Below are positions 1-11,106 of a stretch of 64,000 nt of DNA, one piece after another. This DNA is from Aquilaria yunnanensis. Its lineage: Eukaryota; Streptophyta; Magnoliopsida; Malvales; Thymelaeaceae. The translations under genes were made by a program, and so were the position numbers. The notes under the pieces are model-generated. The model did not search any database. It worked only from the letters and a program-made list of their open reading frames with translations, and was not told the origin of the DNA. Location: contig CM077599.1 in NCBI GenBank assembly GCA_039654915.1, positions 68,664,001 to 68,728,000 of the forward strand, written 5' to 3'. Each line of letters begins with the position of its first letter. The first letter of the stretch is position 1.

Positions 1-838
1 GGCCTGATTTAATTGGCTTATCAGAACCAAGTTCTTTGCCATGAAAACTAGTAACAACACCTAATGATTTGTTGATAAGTGAGACAAATAAACAACTCAA
101 ATATTGCATATATCATCCATGAAAGAAAAGCAAGAACGAACAACAGGAAAGAATGAATCATAAGGGTGAGGAAGGCATGCACTTGAGGCAAATAATGGAC
201 AATAAGTGCCGCTGAGAGAAAAATAGCGAAGGAAAAAGCGAAGATGGAGAAGAGGGGAATCAAATGGGGAAAAAAACAGTGGACAAAGAATAAGAAGGAA
301 AGGAATTGGAATTGAAAGGGAGCTGTGGTGCATGTGCTATTGATGAAAGAGGGAACAACAAGAAAGGATGAGTCATAAGAGTGCGGGCATGTTCCTAGGC
401 AAATGCTAGACAAAGGATAACAAGCAATCACAGTGAAGAGAAAAGTGGCCAAGTCAAAGGCGGAATTGGGCGAGAAGGATTGAACGAAAAAATAGTAAAG
501 TCAATACATTTATGGTGTGAGCGAGTGATTGAATTGAAATTAAAGGAATTGGAATTCAAGGATTGCTTCTGGTATGTGTGCAATGATGGAATATAGTGGA
601 GAATCAAAGGAGTTGATATGCTTCCAACCGTTTGAGAGAGTGGACAACGTGAACATTTATTGTTTTTTTGTTCACCAAATTTTTTTAGCATTTCTACAGG
701 AATAAGGATTGAACACTTCTTTTTTCTCTCATTCCCTATTTTTGAGAATGATATGGGGAAACTATTGGAGTGTAAAAAGATCAAACATTCTCTAAAGTAA
801 AAAAAAATTATAAAATGGGGAAACTATTGGTGATGCTC
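1..838. mobile_element. PIF/Harbinger-like non-autonomous element, copy 1 (right part only)
   Basis: This is the right-hand part of an element seen whole at 10168-12608 and 29347-32384; the left part lies outside the window. It ends in ATGGGGAAACTATTGGTGATGCTC, whose reverse complement (GAGCATCACCAATAG...) matches the left terminus of the complete copies. The next three bases, TAA (839-841), are the target duplication. A 3-bp TAA/TTA duplication with a GAGCATC-type inverted repeat is typical of PIF/Harbinger. No transposase is visible. Open frames on the minus strand come from purine-rich repeats and are not credible genes. Confidence 0.75.
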
Positions 839-841
839 TAA

Positions 842-1339
842 CAAGCAGCTGAAAAACCTAATTTCCTAGCTTTCTCATGCATACTTGTTGTTTCTGGAAG
901 ACATAGGCTGTGTCCATGGATGGTAGTACGATCCAAACAACAAAACCGTTTAGCTGTCTGATGAGTGGTGGGCCTACCAATCACACGTATGCATATGTCC
1001 CATATTACCACTCTTGTTTTAGTATATTGTTCTTTCTTTATATAATGATCATGCTAACAACGTGTTGTCTTGGCGTGTAAAAACACAGGGAAGGTGAAAC
1101 CTGCTTCAATTAAGGAACAAGAAGGTACCCAAGATGCATATTTTATTCTTCTATTGCATGACTTGCCAACATTAAAGGAAATATGCTTGTTAAAGTTTAC
1201 TAAATGTTTTTATTTGCCAAGAAATTTTGTGTGCACGCTTGCTTCAAGAAAATTTTCATGTTCATTTATTTATTAAATAAATGAATATAAATGAAATTTC
1301 CCTGAACAGATTACCGAACGTTCTCTTCCTTTACAGCCT
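842..1339. other. Shortened F-box upstream flank with deletion junction
   Basis: This aligns to the left part of 12612-17882 but is far shorter. A block of about 95 bp is missing near 1130, and about 4.7 kb is missing at roughly 1247-1252, where sequence equivalent to 13.10 kb joins sequence equivalent to 17.79 kb. Both parental sites contain AGAAAA, suggesting a microhomology deletion. Positions from about 1253 to 1341 are the right end of the MITE seen whole at 17370-17882. The antisense Ty3/gypsy pol fragment found upstream of the other two F-box genes is therefore absent here. No gene is seen. Confidence 0.7.
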
Positions 1340-1347
1340 TATAAAAT
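1340..1347 (+). promoter_or_regulatory. Putative TATA box of F-box copy 1
   Basis: TATAAAAT lies 153 bp upstream of the ATG at 1493. It is conserved in position upstream of the other two F-box copies and begins in the terminal bases of a hAT-like MITE. Confidence 0.4.
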
Positions 1348-1492
1348 TACGACTTTATTTTCTTTTCAAGGACTGCATTGTAACAAAGTAAATAGTCTAG
1401 AGACCAACAGTGCACGTATTACTTTGTCTTCTTTTTTAAGGGCTCCTAGTACAAGGGAGTATAATTTTGTGCCAAAATTGGTTGAGGAACTA

Positions 1493-2665
1493 ATGGCAGT
1501 GAGATCGAGCATGATGAATACGAGGGCGAGCAAGCAGAGGAAGAAGAAATTCCTGGAGACGGAGGATGAATTTGGGCTCTCCGATCTTCCGGATGAAATT
1601 TTGATCGACATTTTTGAAAGACTCAATTCTTTGGCATGGATCCGAGTCGCTTCGGTGTGCAAGGGTTGGCACCTTCTGCTCCATAGGCTTCTTCCCCTCG
1701 TCGCACAAACAAAACAATTCCCATACTTTCTGACCTTTAGTCCCACAGACAACCGCATCCGTCTCCACAACCCGTGTTTCGCAATCCAGCAGAAGCCTTG
1801 CGCCCCAATCAAACGCTACTTGGAATTACCGGCTTACGCCATCTCTCAGGGCGGAGCGTCACCGCTTGGTCTAGCCGTGAAGTTCGGTTGGTTTGCTTTC
1901 TACGTTGAGGGTTCTGCAAAGCTTTGTGTTAATATTATCTTGTATTCCCCCTTCACTGGAAAATATATCTATCTGCCGCCCCTTTTTCCTTGTGATGAAC
2001 CTTCCGAGTTCACCATGACCCACCCTCCAACTTGTTCAAATTGTGTTTTCTTAGTTTCCCCAGGTTTGTTCGCCTAGGGTCGCACTTGGATCAACACCTG
2101 CCGCCTTGGTGACATGGCCTGGAACAAGGATGATGCCGGAGAGAACATCGACTCGACATTTTTTACTACAACATTTATAAGAGGAAGATTCATCTGCCTG
2201 GCGGGGGAGGAAAACCTAGTGGCCTTCAATTTGGCTGATGGCTCATGGCAATTGTTGGCTGATTATGTGCCACCAGTTGATGTTGATGAAGACCTACCTG
2301 ATATATATCACTTCACTAGCTCCAAGGATGATGCCTTGTTGGTGTGCTACAGGGACACGGCTGACCCATTAAAGGTTGAGTGTTTCAGTGTGTGGAAGTA
2401 TGAATGGGCAGAGAGGGGATGGAGGAAGATGAAGAGCTTGGGTGGACAGTTGATATTCCTTGGATATATGGGCAGCGTTGCAGTTGTTGCTGCGGCGGGG
2501 GAGCTAGAGGGCTTCGCAGATAGGATTTATTTTCATACACGGCATAGGGGATATTTCTCGTTGCAGGATTGGAAGTTTCATCATGATCCTCCTTTCGATG
2601 AGAGCGAGGAAGCTTTTCGTCTCAAATATGGGTTTTATATTGTTCCTCCACCATTGCAAGTGTGA
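1493..2665 (+). pseudogene. F-box/DUF295 family gene, copy 1 (nonsense-interrupted)
   Basis: Intronless copy of the F-box gene that is intact at 18034 and 37832. The ATG at 1493 is chosen because the same MAVRSSMMN start occurs in all three copies; the frame extends upstream without another ATG. The F-box (LPDEIL...CKGWH) lies at about residues 28-65. A C-to-T change turns the Gln codon into TAG at 2075-2077 (residue 195), after which the same frame stays open to the normal stop at 2663-2665. The break is therefore one nonsense codon with no frameshift. A truncated product would keep the F-box (SKP1/SCF binding in this family) but lose most of the C-terminal DUF295 region. It is probably a young pseudogene; a truncated protein or sequencing error is possible. 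The upstream flank is also shortened. Confidence 0.85.
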
Positions 2666-4323
2666 AGCTAGCGGCAAACAGTAGATGATTTCTCACAACA
2701 ATATCAATTTATATACTGATATTCCAAGATTTTTCCTCAATTTAGTGTGTGTTTGTGTTTTTTCTCAAAGAATATAAACAGATGCCTTTTGCTGTTCAAG
2801 CTGCCAAACACTTTGGCACAATAAAAAGGCTTGAGACAAGGTGAAAACATTTAGTTTTTGAGGGTTTACATCAAAAGAACACTATAAGATCAGAGCCACA
2901 AATTAATTTTTCACCTTGTGGATATTTCTGGATCAGCTCTACCTCTTTAATTTACCTAATATCTTTTAAGCAAGCAAATAAAAAATGTATCAAGATCATG
3001 ACTTGAAGTACATAAATTTTCTATTCATAAGCGAATTTGATGAAACAAAACACCATTTATAACCAGCCAAGCTAGCCCTGCCTCAAACGAATGAACTAAT
3101 TTTGTCATGGATAAAAACCAAATTGCTCGCATGTATAGGAGTAGGATATGGCAGATCTTATGTGATTCCTTGAGATATATTGAACCTTCAACGGCATGAC
3201 ATGCCTTTCCCTTGTAAGCATTAAATATAACAGAGCAATCTATAAGCAATTTTACACGCTAATTGATTGCCATAGTTCATTAGAATCCCTTGTTTTGTAT
3301 AATAACTGTGTATTCCTCTGTCAGGTTTCCAGTATAGCCCCTACTTATCACTTTTGTTGTGGCAAGTAAGTCATTTATTGATAGTTACATTGAATATGTC
3401 ACCATTTTTTGTTTTTCCTGGGTTGAAGGCTTTTGGGGGTCTTTGTTTTCTATATATAAAAGGGCAGCTATGAACCAAAGACAAGCCGTGTCCACTATTG
3501 TCTGAACCTAGACTAGGAATGAATGATCATTTAGCTCAAATGCTGTCTTTTAGACATAAAGATCTTGTGTTGGCTATTGTTGCCGCTTGTTGTTGTCTGG
3601 GATTCTTTTTGCTCCGATTATGGCTCTACTCTTTTGCATGTTTTGGAGTCAATAATTGGTCATTGTTTGCAGCAGTCTCAGCTGAGTTCTCTGTCAATTT
3701 AGTGGTGTATCAGCTGGAAAGTTGTTTGTTTCTAAAAGATTATACGGTTTCAAGTACAAGGCCGACCCTCTTTTCATTCGACCTTAGAAAAGGTAGGTTT
3801 ATGTTGCTTCAGATTATAATGTCTCCAGATCATCTTGTTTTCATTCTAGTGTTGCTTTTCTGCTTGATGATAGAACTTGATCCATTACAACTACAGGTTG
3901 TACTTATACACTAGAAAGGTTTGTTGGTTCTTATGGCTTTGCTTTAACAGGGGAGGAGTAGTTGCTTCTGGTAGTATAGCCAAAAGGCCAAATCTTGATA
4001 GGAGATGATCTGGGGAGTCGTATGCTGTCCCCAGCCGCACCTGGTGATCTAATTTTATCAATGTAGGTGAGATGGTGGTCATGATCATGATCATAATGGT
4101 CCTCTTATGCAGAACAACCTTTTATTGTACTTGGTATCTTCAAATATAAACCCGGTTCATTTGTGCTGAAAATATTTGTAGGAATCTAACTTTTTGCACT
4201 GTGCTTACCTGCGACCCTACTTGTTTTATCTCGACTCCTGTTTCCTTTTTAAAATCACTATTCTGTTATTCCCGTTATTGAATTGACCCAAACCTCTCTC
4301 ACTAATTCACGGGAAGCAACTTT
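2666..4323. other. Conserved 3' flank of F-box copy 1
   Basis: This is closely repeated at 19207-20879 and more distantly at 39005-41001. It probably includes the F-box 3' untranslated region. A hydrophobic 138-codon open frame (3498-3914) is kept in copy 2 but lacks a proper ATG at its 5' end and is interrupted at the equivalent place in flank D, so I do not call it a gene. A short self-complementary run of TGATCA units lies near 4078-4096. Confidence 0.6.
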
Positions 4324-4530
4324 ACTCTCACTAGAGATGTCAACAAGGCGGATTGAGCACGAATACCCTCTAGCTACCATCCATGCTCAAGAGTTTTGGC
4401 TAACCCATTACTTTGTGGGTGTCCATGAACAAGTGAAATTTCTCACCCATACTCATCATCCATGGTAACCCATACCCACATAATTCCTCCACTAAAATTT
4501 CCATTCATTTTTCAACCATTGACTTTAAAC

Positions 4531-5455
4531 TAAGGCTGTTAAAATCGTGATCCTAATCGTAGGATCGTACGATCCTATAATCCTAACTTAGAAAATCTTG
4601 TTAAAACATTGTAGGATCGAGAACATAGTAGGATTGCGATTAGAATCATAGGATCGTAAGATTGAAAGATCATACTGATCCTACCCGGTTATTGATTTTT
4701 ATAGGTGTAAATTACATGAATGATCTCTAACATTTAGTTATCATTCTGTTTTCATCTCTAGTCTATTAAATGTTTTGTTTAGATCCACAACCTATTAAAA
4801 ACATCATGTTTTGGTTCCAAATCGATTAAAAACATTTTATTTTGGTCCCTAATTGGACAAAATTTGTTAATTTAAGGTAACTGCCTAATAGCAACTTTTT
4901 AGAACATAATTTAAATAATTCGGTAACTATCTTACTGTAAATTTAACATATATAATAATTTTTTATAGTTAACGGATATTCAAATTACCAGTTTTTTTCC
5001 TTTATAAATTGAACTTATTTCACTCAGAAAGAAAAAAAAACTAATTTTAAATTATGTACTTACTGTAAAAAAATTGTTATACATTTTAAATTTATTGAAA
5101 TTTAATTACTGAATATTTAAATTATGGGCATTGTACTATCTTTCAATTGTTAAAAACGTGTTTGTTCATGAATTTTTTTCAGACTTTTGTTGATTATTTT
5201 ATTGGTTTTGTTGATGTATACTCTATTAAAGTTTGAACTTTACTTGTATCGTATCAATAATTTTGTTGTACCACTGTCGTAACACTTAAATTTTACTTGA
5301 CTTTATAATATAATTGGTCTTTTATATAAATTATATTATTTAGACAAGAAATTTAAGCTTTTGGTAGGATCTTACGATCTACGATCTGATTTTACAATCC
5401 TGATCTTGCATGACAAAAAATGATCTTGGTTAGGATCTCGATTTTGACAACCTTG
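4531..5455. mobile_element. Nested hAT-like MITE rich in GATCCTA/TAGGATC palindromes
   Basis: Inverted termini TAAGGCTGTTAAAATCG and CAAGGTTGTCAAAATCG (right end, reverse complement), flanked by CTTTAAAC (4523-4530) and CTCTAAAC (5456-5463), an 8-bp duplication with one mismatch. Subterminal DNA is dense in imperfect palindromes such as GATCCTAATCGTAGGATCGT. It has no coding capacity. Flank D keeps an apparent empty site near 41,210. Confidence 0.75.
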
Positions 5456-6547
5456 CTCTAAACAACATTCACAACTCTGTAGGCAGCAGTAATGAGAATG
5501 ACAAAAAGGAAACATTGCAGAAAATTAACTCACACATGCTACAAACTATTGCATGGATGCCAGACTACTTTGACCAATATTTCTTTAGCTTTTCACAAGT
5601 TGGTGAAGGCTCAAGCTCCTCCCCTTCCCCTTAGCCATGCCCCTCAAGTACCATAAAGAAAATATTACAAATAAACCATCTAAACAACATGATTTATACT
5701 ACTATGATCATTGCAATAAATAGCTTTTCTAGACCAAAATAAGAAATAAAATGTGAATTCGCATTGCGTATACAGTAGTCCCAGCAAGACAAACTAACTG
5801 AACAACCTGACTAAATATTCTCCTTTGATATTTCCCATGGTTTCACAAAGATTATATTGTCTCCTGAGAAGAGAAGGCTACCAAATAAGAATTCAACATG
5901 TTAACTTCATTAAATCTAATATAATTTTGTACTACAATAAGTTACCAAACATTGCAAAATGAAGTGCAATTCCTTTGGAAGGGAAAAGAAAATTGTTTGG
6001 AGTTCCAAGAGAGAATAAGGATAAAACTATAAAACTACAACAACTTTCAGAATGAACCCATCCCCATACTTCATCCTGGCCTCAACTTCATAACGCTAAG
6101 CTCTAACAAGGATCAATAAGGAAATTAACCAAATCATAAATATATTTTTAAATTATGAGAAATGATAAAAATACAATCGAGAAACCAAAATCCATTGTAT
6201 TTCTACCTTTCCAGCAAAAAGACAAGGTCTCAAATCAAGAGCAGACCAGGGAGCATTAAGGAGCATTCTGACAGAGCTGTTTGTGAGGAAACCTTGAGAA
6301 TTCTCCACCCCTTCGCTGAAACTTTGGTTTTTTCATGGTCCATTCCTTGCTAGCATAAGTTTTTCTTGTCCACTTTTTCAATGGTAGCTAAAATGTTGAA
6401 ATGAATATCCCTTGTCGATGATGGTGAGTGATGAATGCAACGATGAAGAGGGCTAGGGTTGGAAATTTTGACAAATGATGAGAGAAGCGAGGGGGTTGGG
6501 GGCTTAGGCATTTGATGAGTTTGTAGTCACAGGGGTATAGGAAGACA

Positions 6548-6578
6548 ATATTACTATTACTATTACTATTACTACTAT
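6548..6578. repeat. TTACTA microsatellite
   Basis: Perfect short tandem ATTACT units inside the hAT element. The equivalent array is at 25842-25872 in copy 2. Confidence 0.7.
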
Positions 6579-7198
6579 ATTGTGAAGAAGGAACCTCCTT
6601 TCAAGTCCCTAAAAATATCATTTTTTCTCTTTCTTCTCTATACTTTTTTATATGAAAATTAGGCCCAAATAGAAAATATGAGCACAGTATAAGATCAGTA
6701 GATCTACGAGCTTGAAGGCTATAGCTGCAATAGAGCAAAATTATATGTATTGAAAAAGAGTTTTAACGTCATTTTTTTGCATTTTTCTTTATATTGATCA
6801 CACCCTTTTTCCAATCCTTAATTTCATTTATTCCCTTTTGGTCTCCAAACCTTTTCATATGACAACAAGGTCTAGATCGACAAGATGAAGGCAATGGTGG
6901 AATCTGCATATCTGCAATTTTTAAAAATACAGATGCTAAAGTAAAAAGTTATAGGGAATGAAAGAGAGTTTCTCAAACATCAACAATTTTGCTTTTTCTT
7001 ATGAATGCTTAAATTCGTCCTCTAGACTCGACCTCGGGTTTCCTGTTTATTTTGGTACCATAATGGATTTTTGTATATCCTCATCATCTAGGCTCACTCC
7101 ATCTACATGCAGTGACTTCCAATTGGTAAGAATGAGACGATGCATTTGGTAGATCAATGTGGGATGATGTGTTGCTCTTGCTCTGATCTGGCCGTTGG

Positions 7199-8443
7199 CA
7201 TTGGTGGAGCTAGGAATTTTACCTACGGTGGGCCAACAATGTAAAGAAAATATTTACACTATAATATTATAATAAAACATTTTATAATATAAAAAATATG
7301 AATAATATTTACAATTTAAATTATGTAAAACATTCTTTGACATCAAAATCATCAAGAACAGAGTATAGACTAAAATTTCATGCCATATCCTGTTCAATGT
7401 ACATAACTAAACTATCAGTAAAAAAATCATCATTCATTTTTTTGCTTAGTTGGGTTTTTACAATTTTCAAAAAAAAATGCACGTTCAATAGTAGAAGTAG
7501 AAACTAGAACAGTCAAGATAAGATGAATTAACCTCAACTAAATTAGATTAAATTAAATTATACCCAATCACAATCTATAGAAAAACACATAAAAAATAGA
7601 AAAGGAACAAGAATTTAGCACAAGTTAGCCCCATGTGTCTGATTCAATTGAAAATTAGATAAAGGATAATAATTTAATCAAATTATACAATCAATCTGAA
7701 TACACATGATTCAACTTATAATTCTATTTCTCTAGGGACTAAGGCAAGAAGTCATTTCTTAATTTTGTTTTCAAGTTGTTAGCAACCGAAAGGTGCTTAG
7801 CATAATTCATGAGAAAATTTTAAGAATCAATTTCATACATGAAGAAGCATAACATTAGAAGTGGAGCATGAAAGAGAATCGATACTTAATAAAGAAACCC
7901 CTGGTGGAAGGTTAAATGAGACACCTGTAAAGATGGATATAGAAAAAATGAGACACATTTTTATTCTCACTTCTTTTTTGCCTAGAATTAATTTTAATAA
8001 AATCCAACATTATATAGGTGTAAGAATGTATTGAAAATACAATTTTTGTAATCTTACTAAATTTTTATGAATTTTTCTCATTTTAGGCATAAAAGGAAAA
8101 ATTCATAAAAAAGTAACAACATCATGAAAATTTACTTTCAAAACGATTATTGCATATATATAATATTAGTTTTCAAATGAAATTGTTTCAGGTAAAAAAT
8201 ATGTAAAAGAAAAAATAAGCCAATTGACTTAAGTTAAAATGAATTAGCTAAAAAGACTAAGAAATAAAGCGGCTTCAATCAACTATAAAAAAAATAAATG
8301 GCCTAATAAAACTTTAAAAAAAAAAGTGCACAATGGTCCTAATTTTCTATGTGCAAAATTTAGTACTTATATATATATATATATAATGTCAAAATTTTAG
8401 GATGTGCGATGGCCACCCCATTTATTACATTCTTCCACAACTG
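7199..8443. mobile_element. Nested hAT-like element (CATTGGTGGAGCTAGG type)
   Basis: The left end CATTGGTGGAGCTAGGAATTTT resembles a widespread plant hAT-like terminus. The right end reads CAGTTGTGGA in reverse complement, a short matching inverted repeat. Flank D joins the two outer flanks directly (GTCGTTGG then TCGTCACAG near 43,850), so this is an insertion. The flanking duplication is badly decayed. It is AT-rich, with an (AT)n run at about 8371-8386. Counterpart: 26494-27625. Confidence 0.5.
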
Positions 8444-8507
8444 GTAGATTCAGTCATCACAGTGCAATGCATGCCTTGCTTTTGTCCAATACCCAATTGG
8501 AGGAGAA

Positions 8508-8684
8508 ATGAAGAGTTGCATTCATGAAGCTAAGTCACTGTTTTTTGGTGTCCACACAACCACAACATTGCTCATCCTTTTTCTCGGGTTCTCAACCATC
8601 TTCGTCTTTATTGTCACTTACTCAATCACTTTAACCAACCAAAGAATGCAAGTATTACTTCATCTATATCTTTATAGTCAATGA
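8508..8684 (+). pseudogene. Short hydrophobic coding fragment in the hAT element
   Basis: A 58-codon frame starts MKSCIHEAKS and contains one strongly hydrophobic segment (LLILFLGFSTIFVFIVTY, about residues 21-38) followed by TNQRMQV. The same peptide, with changes such as IALLILFLIIFVNYVS...TNQRLQV, can be read in the diverged copy near 43,929-44,056. In copy 2 (27688) it is frameshifted. It looks like part of one exon encoding a membrane helix carried by the transposon, with a possible splice donor after CAA (CAA|GTATT). I do not recognise the parent gene and it is unlikely to be functional. Confidence 0.25.
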
Positions 8685-9142
8685 CATACCTGACTCCATG
8701 TTTCTTAGTTACATACCCCTCCCAATTCATGCATAGCAAATATGTATATAAACAATCAATAGTATATTTGTGCATTGTATTGTAACAAACCTATGCTCCA
8801 AACTTTTACTACTCCACTGATTTCTATTATCTGCAATAAAAAATGCCACCAGCATCACACAAGTGTTGAAGAACCTCATAGTTTTTATAATAGGTATTAT
8901 CACTGCTAAATTTTAAGCGTATAATTGGGATTTCCTACTCAGTGGGTTTAAAAGGTATATCGGGCAGATTTATCTATTGCAGATACCTTATACCCGCCAT
9001 CCACCCATACCCGTCAGATAGGTGTACTTTGCTACCTATGCACTCACCATGGCAGATATTTTTACTCATTTACCTGCCCATCATACATGGATATCCACGT
9101 TTTACAAATTTCATTTATCCAACAGCCATCCCTAACTCTCAC

Positions 9143-10164
9143 TAGTCCATCTCAATCTCCTTATTGCAAGAAGCAGTTGCGCTACCTGTCACCACTTCTT
9201 TTTAAGTTTGGTGATCCCCCAGGCTCCCCTTTTGTTCATGCTTAAGCTTTTGTGTTCCACGCTCCTCCGTAGCTTGTTGCCTACTTTAGCTTGGCCTAGA
9301 TCTTCACAAATTGACGTTTAACTTGACCTTTGGCCCCTTTTAACTCTTCCTCTTTACGTTCCTACCTTGCTTAGGCAATCCAGTTTAAGGACCACATTTT
9401 TTAACTCGTATTACAAATAAAGTGTAGTACATGATTTTTGTCTTCTTCATGAGCTGAATAAGAACATATTACTTAAAATTCCTTTTGTAATTACATTATA
9501 AAGCTGGTTAGTTTTCTTGCATTTTTCTATTTATCATTTTGTTTAATGAAAGGTTTAGATTCTTGCTTGCTTCTTTATTCTGGTAAAGAAGACAACCGTT
9601 TTTATTTAGGTCAATTGCCAATCACTCACTTTGTATATCAATGGCGCCAAAACTTTGTTTAAACTAGTTTGACCAATTGTTAAGTGGTAATTCATTGCAG
9701 TGTTAGGCCTGTCCGATATAGCTTGTTCTACTAATCTCAGAGCAAAAATTTTTTTTCTTATCACCATTGCTGGTGTGCATTTTTTTTTCCTGTGATGTTT
9801 CCTTTTCAATTTGGTCTCTTTCTTGGTTTGGGTTTTATGTGACATCGCCGTTGTCATGATTGCCTACAATCATATTATATACTTGCTTTCAATTAAAAAC
9901 ATACTTGAATACTGATGAAAAATTAACGAAGGTAATGCAAATTATGGTCAGTTGTGGTAATCCACATTTTGATCCGAGTTGGGATGATGAGGCCTAACCA
10001 CGATGGGTGTGACTTCTAAAATGGGCAGAGCTGGTAACTGACCACATCCTCTGGTTCTTTATAGAGATAAAAAATTATGGGCAGTACTTAGATGGCACCT
10101 TAAACACGCATGGGTGGTGAGTTGTCTACTATTAAGTGGGTGAAATAATGTGCTACCTATGGTA
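9143..10164. other. Flank between hAT and PIF elements, unit 1
   Basis: About 1 kb of non-coding DNA conserved in the same place at 28322-29343 and 44548-45554. I see no gene, RNA or repeat in it. Confidence 0.6.
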
Positions 10165-11037
10165 TAAAAGCATCTCTAATAGCTTCCCCATAATTTCTGT
10201 AAAATGGGGAAGCAAAATCGAAAATCTCTATAATTTTTTTGCTCCAACTCCAACAACTTTCCTATTTTGTAGAATCTTTAATTTATTAAAAAATAAGTAA
10301 ATATTATGCATTTAAAGCAATTTTTCATTGATATATACCAATTAATAAACACAAAAATAAAAATTACTAAACAAATAAGAAGCAATAATTTTATCAGGGA
10401 CCAAACATTGCATTAATCAACTTAGAATTCACAATTGCAATTCAACAAAGAAAAATAGCACCAAAACAGATGTAAAAAAAATCAACTATAGATACGTAGA
10501 CTATTGGAGGAGCAACAACTTCAAATATGCAGAAACCAATATACAGCTACAAGCAAATGCAAATGCACATAAAAGGGTTAGGCCTCCATATTAGTATTAC
10601 TTAATCATTGAAACTGCATCCAAAAGAGATGATGGAAAATGGGTGTTACAAAATAGAAAAGGAAAAACTACCTAAATTTCAAAGCACTTTTAATCTTTTG
10701 TAGCTGACTTTTGGGCAAGGCATCATGATGCTAAAACTCAACCACAAACAAGACAAAACAATTTAGATTGGTTTTATGTAGCACAAGCATAGAATCAAAC
10801 TCATAATGATAAAAAGTGCAAGGTTTGTGTAACTTATGGAGAACAACACTTGGAAATTTGTATAAGTAGCACAAGAAAGTTCAGAGCAAATTTCAAACGC
10901 ATGTAGAGATATAATGATCAAAGATCAACGTCATTACATTACCCTATGTGCCATAATCATAACTATAAACAAGAAAACATGTAGCATTAAAATAATTATT
11001 GTTATTTATCTCTAAATTTACACAAGGCTTATTTTTC

Positions 11038-11106
11038 TTAATGATGAGAAAGAAGTTTGGCCAATTCATCCATGCTGACAACACCATCCTCATTTGTGTC
11101 ACCAGC
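11038..11106 (-). pseudogene. EF-hand calcium-binding gene fragment carried in the PIF-like element
   Basis: On the minus strand the codons at 11100 down to 11041 read DTNEDGVVSMDELAKLLSHH, followed by TAA. The loop has Asp at position 1, Asn at 3, Asp at 5, Gly at 6, Val at 8, Ser at 9 and Glu at 12, which is a complete canonical EF-hand. Upstream, TTTCTTGAG just before CTGGTGAC could be a splice acceptor, suggesting a captured last or internal exon. Such loops occur in calmodulin-like proteins, and the ELAALL-like continuation also resembles EF-hands near the N-terminus of plant phosphatidylserine decarboxylases; the parent is unresolved. No initiator or second EF-hand is seen, so it is a gene fragment. 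Confidence 0.55.

Larger units (their letters stand above)
4332..9134. mobile_element. hAT-type non-autonomous element, copy 1, with nested insertions
   Basis: The termini are TAGAGATGTCAAC on the left and (reverse complement) TAGGGATGGCTGTT on the right. A perfect 8-bp duplication ACTCTCAC flanks both ends (4324-4331 and 9135-9142), which is diagnostic of hAT transposition. Subterminal sequences rich in ACCCATACCC-like motifs occur at both ends. No hAT transposase or BED zinc finger was recognised in the 4.8 kb, so the element is non-autonomous. It contains a MITE (4531-5455), another hAT-like insertion (7199-8443) and a short hydrophobic coding fragment (8508-8684). Orthologous copies lie at 20888-28313 and 41007-44539. 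Confidence 0.8.

Noticed and set aside
48..784. Minus-strand open frames in the PIF-like elements as transposase or host genes
   Set aside because: They arise from purine-rich degenerate repeats, overlap in several frames and match no DDE or MYB-like motif.
1366..1812. Minus-strand open frames of 148-157 codons over the 5' end of each F-box gene (also 17880-18353 and 37678-38151)
   Set aside because: They are shadows of the F-box frame: they overlap it fully, have no domain, and are open only because the coding strand is conserved.
3498..3914. Hydrophobic 138-codon frame after F-box copies 1 and 2 as a small membrane protein
   Set aside because: It has no suitable ATG at its start, is interrupted at the same place in flank D, and shows no codon-level conservation.
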